Assembly (NCBI RefSeq): GCF_000719335.1
Contig: NZ_JOGB01000003.1
Span: forward strand, 62,001-126,000
Reading direction: 5' to 3'
Length of the DNA stretch: 64,000 nucleotides
DNA from: Streptomyces sp. NRRL S-87
GTDB lineage: Bacteria > Actinomycetota > Actinomycetes > Streptomycetales > Streptomycetaceae
This document shows, one piece after another, positions 54,195 through 63,028 of the stretch (its first letter is position 1; each line of letters begins with the position of its first letter). Under the pieces are notes generated by a model that was given only the letters and a program-made list of their open reading frames with translations, did no database searches and was not told the origin of the DNA. The position numbers were made by a program, and so were the translations under genes.

Positions 54195-55325
54195 TCAGCC
54201 GGAGAGGCGGACCGGCATGATCAGGTACTTGTACGCCTCGTCCGCCTCGGCGTCGACGGCCGGGCGGCCGCTGAGCAGCGCCGGCTTGGTCGACGTCGTG
54301 AAGGACAGCTGCGCGACCGGCGAGTCGATGGCGCTCAGGCCGTCGAGCAGGAACGTCGGGTTGAAGGCGATCGAGATGTCGTCGCCCTCCAGGCGGGCGT
54401 CGACGCGCTCCACAGCCTGTGCGTCGTCGCTCGACCCCGCCTCGAGGATCAGCACGCCCTGCTCGAAGCTCAGCCGGACCGGGGTGTTGCGCTCGGCGAC
54501 GAGGGCCACGCGCTTGACGGCCTCGACGAACGGCGCGGTCTCGATCACGGCGACGGAGTTGAACTCGGTCGGGAAGAGCGTCCGGTACTTGGGGAGGTCG
54601 CCCTCCAGCAGCCGGGTGGTGGTACGGCGGCCGGCACCCTCGAAGCCGATCAGGCCCTCGCCCTTGCCGGAGCCCGAGAGCGCCAGGGTGACGGTGTCAC
54701 CGCTGGTCAGGGACTTGGCGGTGTCGAGCAGCGTCTTGGCGGGCACCAGGGCGACGGCGGAGGCGTCGGGGCTCTCCGGCTTCCACAGGAACTCGCGGAC
54801 GGCGAAGCGGTAACGGTCGGTGGAGGCGAGGGTGACGCGGTCGCCCTCGATCTCGATGCGCACACCGGTGAGGACGGGCAGCGTGTCGTCGCGGCCGGCG
54901 GCGATGGCCACCTGGGCCGCGGCGGAGGCGAAGACCTCGCCGGACACGGTGCCGGTCGCGCCCGGCATCTCGGGCAGCGCCGGGTACTCCTCCACCGGCA
55001 GGGTGTGGAGGGTGAAGCGGGAGGAGCCGCAGACCACGGTCGCCCGTACACCGTCTGTGGAGATCTCCACCGGGCGGTTGGGGAGGGCGCGGCAGATGTC
55101 GGCGAGGAGCCGGCCGGAGACGAGGACGGTGCCGTCCTCCTCCACGTCCGCCTCGACCGAGACGCGGGCCGAGACCTCGTAGTCGAAGCCGGAGAGGCTC
55201 AGCGAGCCCTCCTCGGCCTTGAGGAGAAGGCCCGCGAGAACGGGCACCGGCGGCCGGGCCGGGAGGCTACGGGCCGCCCACGCCACCGCCTCCGCGAGTA
55301 CGTCGCGCTCCACCCGGATCTTCAC
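54195..55325 (-). CDS. dnaN: DNA polymerase III beta sliding clamp
   Basis: Sliding clamp of 376 residues in three like-folded domains. Segments: MKIRVERDVLAEAVAWAARSLPARPPVPVLAGLLL, SRFTLHTLPVEEYPALPE, TGVRIEIEGDRVTLASTDRYRFAVREF, and the C-terminal YLIMPVRLSG that forms the protein-binding pocket. GTG at 55325 follows AGGAGGCGG. It starts at the right edge of this operon, facing away from oriC. Confidence 0.98.
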   Translation of the reverse strand: MKIRVERDVLAEAVAWAARSLPARPPVPVLAGLLLKAEEGSLSLSGFDYEVSARVSVEADVEEDGTVLVSGRLLADICRALPNRPVEISTDGVRATVVCGSSRFTLHTLPVEEYPALPEMPGATGTVSGEVFASAAAQVAIAAGRDDTLPVLTGVRIEIEGDRVTLASTDRYRFAVREFLWKPESPDASAVALVPAKTLLDTAKSLTSGDTVTLALSGSGKGEGLIGFEGAGRRTTTRLLEGDLPKYRTLFPTEFNSVAVIETAPFVEAVKRVALVAERNTPVRLSFEQGVLILEAGSSDDAQAVERVDARLEGDDISIAFNPTFLLDGLSAIDSPVAQLSFTTSTKPALLSGRPAVDAEADEAYKYLIMPVRLSG

Positions 55326-56210
55326 CGGAACCGCCTCCTGCTGTTGCTGGCTCGCCCTGCTGGCCTTCGTCTGTCGGCTGAACGCCGGAGACCAGTCTGA
55401 CGTACGGCACCGACACTCGGTGCTGCTGCCCGTCAAGTCGGGCCGGACTCGGCGGGAGAGCCGAGGGGCGAGTTGTGCACAGGGCCTGCTTGAAAACGGA
55501 ATCCGAGCTAACTCTCTATGGGGGTAGTAGTAGGCCCTGTGGAAACCGTGGATAACCCTGTCAGCGCAGGTCAGCGGCGGTTTTTTGTCCACCGGGCCTG
55601 TGGGTGGGGGCAGTGGACAACGTGGGTGTCCTGTGGAGAACAGAAAGTTCTGCACAGACCGTCCCCAGGTGACCCGGGGTACTCCACAGCTCCGTCCCCA
55701 GCTTTACCCGGTTTCCCCACAGCCCAATCGTCGCCTCTCGTGTGACGCCTTTCACTCCATGCGGTGACCGAGGGGCTCCGGTTGCCGAACAGTGGACAAC
55801 GGTGTGGAGAAGCTGGGGACAGCTGGGGACAACCGGGCCCATCCTGTGGGTCTCCGGTGGACAACCCGGTGGACGGGCCTGTGGACAGAATGATCGTCCA
55901 CAGTCTGTGGATAGTCGCTCCGCACAATTCCACAGGGTCCTGACCAGCTCTGATGCTCCATCAACAGGCCTGCCTGTGGAAGGAATGTGGGTGGATTCGG
56001 AGGTCCCCAGGGTGTGGACGGAAAAAAGTCGAAGATCTGTGGAAGACGGCCGTAACCCTGCCATTAATCGAACAACGGGCTGCGTACGGGTGACCGAAGG
56101 GAACGCGGAAGGGCGCTCCGGGAAGCGTCCCGGAGCGCCCTTCGATGCGTCGTACGACGGCTGCGGACCGTTCCCGGCGGTGTTCCGCCGGGCCCCTGCA
56201 GCCGGTTCCG
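55326..56210. other. oriC: oriC: replication origin between dnaA and dnaN
   Basis: An 885-base gap with no gene and dense DnaA boxes, concentrated at about 55540-56025. Sites fitting the consensus (T/C)(T/C)(G/A/C)TCCACA or its complement: TGTGGAGAA 55632 and 55803, TGTGGACAG 55880, TCGTCCACA 55894, TGTGGATAG 55906, TGTGGACGG 56013. One-mismatch sites: CGTGGATAA 55547, TTGTCCACC 55585, AGTGGACAA 55612 and 55791, GGTGGACAA 55856, TACTCCACA 55680. Both orientations occur. The AT-rich GGTTTTTTGTCC at about 55579-55590 is one of few low-GC stretches. The gene order and box density make this the chromosomal origin. Confidence 0.95.
56111..56140 (-). terminator. dnaA terminator
   Basis: A perfect 13-base stem GGGCGCTCCGGGA / TCCCGGAGCGCCC with loop AGCG, 71 bases past the dnaA stop at the left edge of its gap. 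Confidence 0.85.
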
Positions 56211-58016
56211 TCAGCCGTTCTTGATGCGGTTGGTCAGCTCGGTGACCTGGTTGTAGATCGACCGGCGCTCCGCCATGAGCGCCCGGATCTTGCGGTCCGC
56301 GTGCATGACCGTGGTGTGGTCCCGGCCGCCGAACTGGGCCCCGATCTTCGGCAGCGACAGGTCGGTGAGCTCGCGGCACAGGTACATCGCGATCTGGCGC
56401 GCCGTCACCAGGACCCGGCTGCGCGAGGAGCCGCACAGGTCGTCCACCGTCAGCCCGAAGTAGTCCGCCGTGGCCGCCATGATGGCGCCCGCGGTGATCT
56501 CCGGAGCGGTGTCCTCACCGCCGGGGATGAGGTTCTTGAGGACGTCCTCGGTCAGCCCCAGGTCCACCGGCTGCCGGTTGAGGCTCGCGAAGGCCGTCAC
56601 CCGGATCAGCGCGCCCTCCAGCTCGCGGATGTTGCGCGAGATCCGGGACGCGATGAACTCCAGTACCTCCGGCGGGGCGTTGAGCTGCTCCTGGACCGCC
56701 TTCTTGCGCAGGATCGCGATGCGCGTCTCCAGCTCGGGCGGCTGGACGTCGGTGATCAGGCCCCACTCGAAGCGGTTGCGCAGCCGGTCCTCCAGCGTGA
56801 CCAGCTGCTTGGGCGGCCGGTCGGAGGACAGCACGATCTGCTTGTTGGCGTTGTGGAGCGTGTTGAAGGTGTGGAAGAACTCCTCCTGCGTCGACTCCTT
56901 GCTCGCCAGGAACTGGATGTCGTCGACCAGCAGGATGTCCATCTCGCGGTAGCGCTTGCGGAACGCGTCGCCCTTGCCGTCGCGGATCGAGTTGATGAAC
57001 TCGTTGGTGAACTCCTCCGAGCTCACGTACCGCACCCGGGTCCCCGGGTAGAGGCTCCGCGCGTAGTGGCCGATGGCGTGCAGCAGGTGCGTCTTGCCCA
57101 GACCCGACTCGCCGTAGATGAAGAGCGGGTTGTACGCCTTGGCCGGGGCTTCGGCGACGGCCACCGCGGCCGCGTGCGCGAAGCGGTTCGACGCCCCGAT
57201 GACGAAGGTGTCGAACAGGTACTTGGGGTTCAGCCGCGCGGTCGGCTCCAGCGGCCCCGACGAGGAGCCGGACGAGGAGGCCGGCGGCGGCGCGGCCGAG
57301 GGGCCCGCCATCGGACCGGGCCCCGGCCGGCCCGGAGCGGGCGGCGCGTCGGAGCGGTCCGGGCGGCCGCCGTCGTACGAGGACGGCTCGTACGGGGCCT
57401 GCTCGTACTGCTTGGGGTCGTACGGCTTCGGCTCGTAGGCGTGCGGGTCGTACTGCCCGGGCTCGTACGGGGCCTGCGGCTGGTCGAACGACGGCTGCTC
57501 GTAGCCGCCCGGGCCCCCCGAGGAGGGCGAGGCGTACGGGTCGCGCTCCTGGTAGCCGCCGAGCCGCTGCTGCTGCCAGCCGTAGTCGTCGCGGTCCGCG
57601 GACGGACGCGGCCAGACGCCCGGCTCGGGGCCGCGCTGCTGCTGGTAGTCCGGGTAGGCGGGGCGGACCTGCGGGAGCTGGTCGTACGCGTCCTCGTACC
57701 GCGGACGCTCCTCCCGGACCGGCGGCGGGGGGGTCGGCTCGGCCGCGGAGTCGTCGACCGTGATCGCGATCCGGATGGGCCGGCCGCACTCGCGGCTGAG
57801 GGTCTCGCTGATCAGCGGGGCGAGCCGGCCCTCGAGGACGCGCTTGCCCCACTCGTTCGGCACGGCGAGCAGCGCGGTGTCGGCGACCAGCGCGAGCGGC
57901 TGGCACCGCTCGACCCACTGCTTGTCCTTGGGCTCGATGCCCTGCTGTCCTTCTCCCAGCAGCTTCTCGAGAACCCTGGGCCACACTGCGGCAAGATCGG
58001 CAGGTACGTCAGCCAC
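56211..58016 (-). CDS. dnaA: Chromosomal replication initiator DnaA
   Basis: Initiator ATPase of 601 residues that binds the boxes in the adjacent origin. Domain I (1-90, [36 protein letters not shown]). Domain II (about 90-270) is very long and rich in Pro/Tyr/Asp/Gln/Gly, with repeated [17 protein letters not shown] units. Domain III AAA+ (about 270-490) has [18 protein letters not shown] as Walker A and [15 protein letters not shown] as Walker B. Domain IV contains the DnaA signature [22 protein letters not shown] at 58016. A DnaA box at 58128 upstream points to autoregulation. Confidence 0.99.
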   Translation of the reverse strand: MADVPADLAAVWPRVLEKLLGEGQQGIEPKDKQWVERCQPLALVADTALLAVPNEWGKRVLEGRLAPLISETLSRECGRPIRIAITVDDSAAEPTPPPPVREERPRYEDAYDQLPQVRPAYPDYQQQRGPEPGVWPRPSADRDDYGWQQQRLGGYQERDPYASPSSGGPGGYEQPSFDQPQAPYEPGQYDPHAYEPKPYDPKQYEQAPYEPSSYDGGRPDRSDAPPAPGRPGPGPMAGPSAAPPPASSSGSSSGPLEPTARLNPKYLFDTFVIGASNRFAHAAAVAVAEAPAKAYNPLFIYGESGLGKTHLLHAIGHYARSLYPGTRVRYVSSEEFTNEFINSIRDGKGDAFRKRYREMDILLVDDIQFLASKESTQEEFFHTFNTLHNANKQIVLSSDRPPKQLVTLEDRLRNRFEWGLITDVQPPELETRIAILRKKAVQEQLNAPPEVLEFIASRISRNIRELEGALIRVTAFASLNRQPVDLGLTEDVLKNLIPGGEDTAPEITAGAIMAATADYFGLTVDDLCGSSRSRVLVTARQIAMYLCRELTDLSLPKIGAQFGGRDHTTVMHADRKIRALMAERRSIYNQVTELTNRIKNG

Positions 58017-58373
58017 AGGGCACGCTCTCTCACAGGTCCCACGAATGTGTGGTTCTTCGGGACGGTCGGGACAAAAAAATGCGGGGTCAAGCCAAGGTAG
58101 TCAGCGCGACCCGTGCGGTTCAAGTTGTTGTCCACAGCCTGTGCACAGCGGGGCCCGCGCGTGGCTCGGTTTGACCGGATGGCGTAGTCCCGCGTACCGT
58201 ACCGAGGTCGAGTTGTCGATGGCTGCTGCCGCCTGCCTACCGATGGGCAAAGATCACCTCAACGTGATCGGTTATGCGGTGCCACTCGTGGCGATCACGC
58301 GAAGTTCCTCGTGGGCGCACGGTGACAGCCAGGCGATGTACCGCCACCACGATTCATTCTCTGGAGCCCCCGA
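58017..58373. promoter_or_regulatory. dnaA-rpmH divergent promoter region with DnaA box
   Basis: A 357-base gap without genes. It holds a perfect TTGTCCACA at 58128-58136 followed by the related TGTGCACAG at about 58140, placed to control dnaA. The rpmH promoter should lie in the right half; no clear -35/-10 pair stands out. Confidence 0.7.
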
Positions 58374-58511
58374 GTGAGCAAGCGCACCTTCCAGCCGAAC
58401 AACCGTCGTCGCGCCAAGACCCACGGTTTCCGCCTGCGTATGCGTACCCGTGCCGGCCGCGCGATCCTCGCGAACCGCCGTGCCAAGGGTCGCCAGGCCC
58501 TGTCCGCCTAA
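58374..58511 (+). CDS. rpmH: 50S ribosomal protein L34 (bL34)
   Basis: Basic protein of 45 residues: [19 protein letters not shown], then [19 protein letters not shown]. This is the universal bL34 signature. GTG at 58374 follows GGAG. First gene of the rightward rpmH-rnpA-yidD-yidC-jag cluster. Confidence 0.98.
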   Translation: MSKRTFQPNNRRRAKTHGFRLRMRTRAGRAILANRRAKGRQALSA

Positions 58512-58532
58512 GCGCGCACAGGCCGTGACGTC

Positions 58533-58907
58533 GTGCTGCCTTCCGGAAACCGGCTGAGGCGGCGCGAGGACTTCGCGACTGCGGTACGACGAGGCCGCCG
58601 GGCAGGCCGCCCGCTCCTCGTCGTCCACCTTCGTACCAGCGGTGCAACGGACCCGCACGAGCCGGGGGGCCATGCCTCCCCGACGCGTGCGGGTTTCGTC
58701 GTCAGCAAGGCCGTGGGCGGGGCGGTCGTCCGCAACCAGGTCAAGCGCAGATTGCGCCACCTGGTCCGGGACCGCCTCGCCGGCCTGCCCGCGGGTAGCC
58801 TGGTGGTGGTCCGTGCGCTGCCCGGTGCTGGCGACGCCGACCACGGCGCGCTGGCCCGGGACCTGGATGCCGCCCTTGAGCGGCTGCTGGGAGGCGTGGC
58901 TCGATGA
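58533..58907 (+). CDS. rnpA: Ribonuclease P protein component
   Basis: Protein subunit of RNase P, 124 residues, aiding tRNA 5' processing. [25 protein letters not shown] start and the RNR-type motif [26 protein letters not shown] near 57-80. GTG at 58533; its stop overlaps the yidD ATG (ATGA). Confidence 0.97.
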   Translation: MLPSGNRLRRREDFATAVRRGRRAGRPLLVVHLRTSGATDPHEPGGHASPTRAGFVVSKAVGGAVVRNQVKRRLRHLVRDRLAGLPAGSLVVVRALPGAGDADHGALARDLDAALERLLGGVAR

Positions 58908-59185
58908 AGTACCCGCTGCTCGCTTTGATCAAGCTGTACCAGTGGACGATCAGTCCGCTGCTGGGGCCGGTGTGCCGCTATTACCCCTCGTGCTCGCACT
59001 ACGGGTACACGGCCATCGACCGGCATGGTGCGGTGAAGGGGACTGCCCTCACCGCCTGGCGGATCCTGCGGTGCAACCCGTGGTCCCCCGGCGGTGTCGA
59101 CCATGTCCCACCTCGCAAACGCCCGCGTTGGCACGAACGGCTGCGCAGTGCGTTGCGTAGACCTCGCAATGCTCAAGGAGCCTGA
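58904..59185 (+). CDS. yidD: Membrane protein insertion efficiency factor YidD
   Basis: Small membrane-associated protein of 93 residues. [35 protein letters not shown] and [15 protein letters not shown] are the family signature with conserved Cys. It assists YidC-dependent insertion. Coupled to rnpA, and four bases before yidC. Confidence 0.96.
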   Translation: MKYPLLALIKLYQWTISPLLGPVCRYYPSCSHYGYTAIDRHGAVKGTALTAWRILRCNPWSPGGVDHVPPRKRPRWHERLRSALRRPRNAQGA

Positions 59186-59188
59186 TTA

Positions 59189-60292
59189 GTGGACACGATT
59201 GCCAGTCTGTTCAGCTTCATCACCTGGCCTGTCTCATGGGTCATCGTCCAGTTCCACAGCCTGTACGGGGCGATCTTCGGCCCTGACACGGGCTGGGCCT
59301 GGGGACTGTCCATCGTTTCCCTGGTGGTGCTGATCCGCATCTGCCTGATCCCGCTCTTCGTGAAGCAGATCAAGGCGACGCGGGGCATGCAGGCGCTGCA
59401 GCCGAGGATGAAGGCGATCCAGGATCGCTACAAGAACGACAAGCAGCGCCAGTCCGAAGAGATGATGAAGCTGTACAAGGAGACGGGTACCAACCCGCTC
59501 TCCTCGTGCCTTCCCATCCTGGCGCAGTCCCCGTTCTTCTTCGCGCTGTACCACGTGCTGTCCGCCATCGCCAACGGCAAGCCGATCGGCGTCATCGACG
59601 GCCCGCTGCTGGCGAGCGCCCGACAGGCGCACATCTTCGGCGCGCCCCTCGCCGCCAAGTTCACGGACAGCGCCGAGAAGGCCGCTTCGCTGGGTGCCTC
59701 GATCACCGACGTCCGGATCGTGACCGCGGTCATGATCGTCCTGATGTCGCTGTCGCAGTTCTACACGCAGCGCCAGCTGATGCAGAAGAACGTCGACCTC
59801 TCGGTCAAGACGCCCTTCATGCAGCAGCAGAAGATGCTGATGTACATCTTCCCGCTGATCTTCGCGGGCATGGGCATCAACTTCCCCGTCGGTGTCCTCA
59901 TCTACTGGCTGACCACCAACGTGTGGACCATGGGCCAGCAGATGTACGTGATCAACCAGAACCCGACGCCGGGTTCCAAGGCCCAGGACCAGTACCTGCA
60001 GCGCCTGCTCAAGCACATCACCTCCCACGGTGAGGTCAAGGGTCGCCGCCGGCGCACCATCATCTCCGCGATCGTCGCCAAGGGCCCGGACCGCAACGAC
60101 AACGAGCGCAAGTTCATCACCGCTCTGTCGAAGCAGGGCATGGCCGCCCAGGCCGACGGCACGGTGGTCAAGAGCACCGCGACCACTGCCGACGCGGACG
60201 CCGCCAGCAGCGCCGCCGCCCAGAAGCGGCAGCAGCCCAAGCGGCAGAGCAAGTCCCAGCGCCAGACCCCCAAGCCCTCGTCCAAGAAGTAA
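59189..60292 (+). CDS. yidC: Membrane protein insertase YidC
   Basis: Insertase of 367 residues, Gram-positive/actinobacterial form without the large periplasmic domain. First helix at about 30-50 ([24 protein letters not shown]) with the conserved Arg. Cytoplasmic hairpin [51 protein letters not shown]. Further helices near 180-195 and 215-250 ([31 protein letters not shown]). A basic Gln/Lys/Ser-rich tail binds ribosomes. GTG at 59189. Confidence 0.96.
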   Translation: MDTIASLFSFITWPVSWVIVQFHSLYGAIFGPDTGWAWGLSIVSLVVLIRICLIPLFVKQIKATRGMQALQPRMKAIQDRYKNDKQRQSEEMMKLYKETGTNPLSSCLPILAQSPFFFALYHVLSAIANGKPIGVIDGPLLASARQAHIFGAPLAAKFTDSAEKAASLGASITDVRIVTAVMIVLMSLSQFYTQRQLMQKNVDLSVKTPFMQQQKMLMYIFPLIFAGMGINFPVGVLIYWLTTNVWTMGQQMYVINQNPTPGSKAQDQYLQRLLKHITSHGEVKGRRRRTIISAIVAKGPDRNDNERKFITALSKQGMAAQADGTVVKSTATTADADAASSAAAQKRQQPKRQSKSQRQTPKPSSKK

Positions 60293-60307
60293 GAAGGAGT
60301 CCATCCC

Positions 60308-60820
60308 GTGACGGAAGGCACCACCTCCGCCGCCGCCGAGGGTGGCGACACCCTGACCCGCCTCGAGCAGGAGGGTGAGATCGCGGCCGACTACCTCGAG
60401 GGCCTGCTCGACATCGCCGACCTCGACGGCGACATCGACATGGACGTCGAGGCGGACCGCGCCGCGGTGTCGATCATCAGCGACTCCGGAAGCCGTGACC
60501 TGCAGAAGCTGGTCGGGCGCGACGGTGAGGTCCTGGAGGCCCTCCAGGAGCTGACCCGGCTCGCCGTGCACCGCGAGACCGGTGACCGCAGCCGCCTCAT
60601 GCTGGACATCGCCGGCTTCCGCGCCAAGAAGCGCGAGGAGCTCACCGCCGTGGGCGTCAAGGCGGCGGAGGAGGCGAGGAGCACCGGTGAGCCGGTCAAG
60701 CTCCAGCCGATGACCCCCTTCGAGCGCAAGGTCGTGCACGACGCGATCGCCGCCGCCGGCCTGCGCAGCGAGTCCGAGGGCGAGGAGCCGGAGCGCTTCG
60801 TCGTAGTGCTCCCGGCCTGA
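60308..60820 (+). CDS. jag: Jag/KhpB-type RNA-binding protein (KH + R3H)
   Basis: Cytoplasmic RNA-binding protein of 170 residues. The KH domain (about 40-105) has VSIISDSGSRDLQKLVGRDGEVLEALQELTRLAV. The R3H domain (about 125-168) has MTPFERKVVHDAIAAAGLRSESEGEEPERFVVV. The N-terminal Jag domain seen in firmicutes is absent. GTG at 60308. It ends the rpmH cluster before a strong terminator. Confidence 0.93.
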   Translation: MTEGTTSAAAEGGDTLTRLEQEGEIAADYLEGLLDIADLDGDIDMDVEADRAAVSIISDSGSRDLQKLVGRDGEVLEALQELTRLAVHRETGDRSRLMLDIAGFRAKKREELTAVGVKAAEEARSTGEPVKLQPMTPFERKVVHDAIAAAGLRSESEGEEPERFVVVLPA

Positions 60821-60838
60821 TCGGTCGGAAGAAGTGGT

Positions 60839-60867
60839 CGGCCCCGTCTGTCTCGCAGACGGGGCCG
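60839..60867 (+). terminator. Terminator after jag/khpB
   Basis: A perfect 12-base stem CGGCCCCGTCTG / CAGACGGGGCCG with loop TCTCG, then ATGTTT. Confidence 0.88.
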
Positions 60868-60904
60868 ATGTTTGTCAGCCTGGCATTCAACGAGCATGTG
60901 TCGG

Positions 60905-60944
60905 TCACCGCAGTGGCGGTATGTTGATCACCGCACTGGCGGTA
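60905..60944. promoter_or_regulatory. Tandem palindromes upstream of rsmG
   Basis: TCACCGCAGTGGCGGTA (60905-60921) and TCACCGCACTGGCGGTA (60928-60944) differ by one base. Each holds the palindrome ACCGC-nnTG-GCGGT. Period 23 bases, ending 16 bases before the rsmG start. Likely a double operator or promoter element. Confidence 0.55.
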
Positions 60945-60960
60945 CGGAAGGACGGTCCCC

Positions 60961-61680
60961 GTGACGGAGGCAGCAGCGGAGCTTCCCCCGGCGCCCGAGA
61001 CGGCGCGGGCGGTCTTCGGCGAGTATTTCCCGGAAGCCGTGCGCTACGCCGAGCTGCTGGCGGACGCGGGGGTCAAGCGCGGTCTGATCGGCCCGCGTGA
61101 GGTGCCCCGGCTCTGGGAGCGGCACCTGCTGAACTGCGCGGTGCTCTCCGAAGTGGTGCCCGAGGGCGTCACGGTCTGCGACGTGGGCTCGGGTGCCGGT
61201 CTGCCGGGCATTCCGCTCGCGCTGGTGCGCCCGGACCTGAAGATCACCTTGCTGGAGCCGCTGCTGCGGCGCACGAACTTCCTCCAGGAGGTCGTGGAGC
61301 TGCTGGGCCTGGACCACGTGACCGTGGTCCGCGGTCGGGCCGAGGAGATGCTCGGCAAGCTCCCCCCGGTGCACGTGGTCACCGCCCGCGCGGTGGCTCC
61401 CCTGGACCGCCTCGCCGGCTGGGGTGTGCCGCTGCTGCGCCCGTACGGAGAGATGCTGGCGCTCAAGGGCGACACCGCCGAGGAGGAGCTGGTGGCGGCC
61501 AAGGCCGCGCTGACGAAGCTCGGCGTGGTGGAGACCTCCGTGGTCCAGGTGGGTGAGGGTGTGGTGGATCCCATGTCCACCGTGGTCCGGGTCGAGGTCG
61601 GCGAGAGCCCGGGCGGCGTGCGCTTCGCGGCGAAGCGGGCCAAGGCGGCGCGGGTCGGACGGGTACGCAAGCGCCGATGA
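60961..61680 (+). CDS. rsmG: 16S rRNA (guanine-N7)-methyltransferase RsmG (GidB)
   Basis: SAM-dependent methyltransferase of 239 residues that makes m7G527 in 16S rRNA; loss gives low-level streptomycin resistance in streptomycetes. LWERHLLNCAVLSEVVPEGVTVCDVGSGAGLPGIPLALVRPD is the SAM-binding core, then LLEPLLRRTNFLQEVVELLGL and VTARAVAPLDRLAGW. GTG at 60961 follows GGAAGGACGG. It has its own promoter region with tandem palindromes and is followed by parA and parB. Confidence 0.96.
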   Translation: MTEAAAELPPAPETARAVFGEYFPEAVRYAELLADAGVKRGLIGPREVPRLWERHLLNCAVLSEVVPEGVTVCDVGSGAGLPGIPLALVRPDLKITLLEPLLRRTNFLQEVVELLGLDHVTVVRGRAEEMLGKLPPVHVVTARAVAPLDRLAGWGVPLLRPYGEMLALKGDTAEEELVAAKAALTKLGVVETSVVQVGEGVVDPMSTVVRVEVGESPGGVRFAAKRAKAARVGRVRKRR

Positions 61681-61790
61681 CCGGGCGCCTGCCGGCCTGG
61701 CGGCGGAGCGGGGTCGGGGCGCCGTTGAGGTGTCCGAACGGTATGGATTTCGGAGTGTCGTAGCGGGATGAAGTGCCCGCGCGTGCATCG

Positions 61791-61806
61791 TGTTTCACGT
61801 GAAACG
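61791..61806. promoter_or_regulatory. parS site upstream of parA
   Basis: The ParB-binding palindrome GTTTCACGTGAAAC lies at 61792-61805, about 160 bases before the parA start. Confidence 0.93.
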
Positions 61807-61888
61807 TCGCTCACTGCTGCACGGAATCATCAGTCGCGGGCGTGCGGCCGCGTCCCCCCGGAACCGCCATGAGCGGGGGGTGACGGAG

Positions 61889-61915
61889 TTGTCCACAGGT
61901 GTGGATTCATCCACA
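61889..61915. promoter_or_regulatory. DnaA boxes in the parA leader
   Basis: TTGTCCACA (61889-61897) is a perfect box and TCATCCACA (61907-61915) fits the consensus, with TGTGGATTC between them. They lie 37-63 bases before the ATG at 61952. Confidence 0.65.
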
Positions 61916-61951
61916 GGAGTGCGGTCCCCGCTGGTTCGCGACCCCGAAGGC

Positions 61952-63028
61952 ATGGCAGGCTCTGTTCATCCCGAGCCTGAAGTCGAGGAGAGTGACTCCG
62001 TGCGGTCCGACGCCGACCTCGCGGGGCCGATGGCCGATCCGGTCCCCGGCCCTCGCACAGAATCACCGGGGGGCGATGTTTCACGTGAAACATCGATGCC
62101 CCCGGTGGACTCCGACACGCCCATCGGCCGTGCCGCCCAGCTGGCGGTGGAGGCCCTCGGGCGGGCTGGCGAAGGCCTCCCGCGGCCCGCGCAGCGCCGC
62201 GTCATCGTGGTCGCGAACCAGAAGGGCGGCGTGGGCAAGACCACGACGACCGTGAACCTGGCCGCGTCCTTGGCGCTGCACGGCGCCCGGGTGCTGGTCA
62301 TCGACCTCGACCCGCAGGGCAACGCCTCGACGGCACTGGGGATCGACCACCACGCGGAGGTCCCCTCGATCTACGACGTCCTGGTCGAGAGCCGGCCACT
62401 GCTGGAGGTCGTCCAGCCGGTTCCGGACGTCGAGGGCCTCTTCTGTGCCCCGGCCACCATCGACCTGGCCGGCGCGGAGATCGAGCTCGTCTCCCTCGTG
62501 GCGCGCGAGAGCAGGCTCCAGCGGGCCATCCAGGCGTACGAGCAGCCGCTGGACTACATCCTCATCGACTGCCCGCCCTCGCTGGGCCTCCTGACGGTCA
62601 ACGCGATGGTGGCGGGCGCCGAGGTGCTGATCCCCATCCAGTGCGAGTACTACGCGCTGGAGGGTCTGGGCCAGCTCCTGCGGAACGTCGACCTGGTGCG
62701 GGCCCACCTCAACCCGTCCCTGCACGTCTCCACGATCCTGCTCACCATGTACGACGGCAGGACGCGGCTGGCCTCCCAGGTGGCCGACGAGGTGCGCAGC
62801 CACTTCGGCAACGAGGTGCTGCGCACGAGCATCCCGCGCTCGGTCCGTATCTCGGAGGCCCCGAGCTACGGCCAGACGGTGCTCACCTACGACCCGGGCT
62901 CCAGCGGCTCCCTCTCGTACCTGGAAGCGGCGCGCGAGATCGCGCTGCGCGGAGTGGGGATTTCGTACGACGCCCAGCACGCCCACGTGGGCGGCGGAAT
63001 CACCAGCACAGCGGAGGGAATGCAGTGA
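61952..63028 (+). CDS. parA: Chromosome-partitioning ATPase ParA
   Basis: Walker-type ATPase of 358 residues from the ATG at 61952. An acidic N-terminal extension (about 100 residues, including DVSRET encoded by a parS site) precedes the ParA core: [66 protein letters not shown] and [16 protein letters not shown]. It drives segregation and ParB-complex placement in hyphae. GTG at 62000 has the better ribosome site (GAGGAG, 9 bases) and would shorten the protein by 16. GTG at 61790 would start inside a parS site and is unlikely. The stop overlaps the parB start (GTGA). Confidence 0.93.
   Translation: MAGSVHPEPEVEESDSVRSDADLAGPMADPVPGPRTESPGGDVSRETSMPPVDSDTPIGRAAQLAVEALGRAGEGLPRPAQRRVIVVANQKGGVGKTTTTVNLAASLALHGARVLVIDLDPQGNASTALGIDHHAEVPSIYDVLVESRPLLEVVQPVPDVEGLFCAPATIDLAGAEIELVSLVARESRLQRAIQAYEQPLDYILIDCPPSLGLLTVNAMVAGAEVLIPIQCEYYALEGLGQLLRNVDLVRAHLNPSLHVSTILLTMYDGRTRLASQVADEVRSHFGNEVLRTSIPRSVRISEAPSYGQTVLTYDPGSSGSLSYLEAAREIALRGVGISYDAQHAHVGGGITSTAEGMQ
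62077..62092. promoter_or_regulatory. parS site inside parA
   Basis: TGTTTCACGTGAAACA, a perfect palindrome within the parA coding region, 286 bases from the first par-proximal site. Read as DVSRET, the same frame as in the kinase gene at 41690. Confidence 0.93.

Noticed and set aside
61790..61951. Upstream start for parA at GTG 61790
   Set aside because: It would begin inside a parS site and translate the DnaA-box region; no ribosome site there. The extra 54 residues look non-conserved in character.
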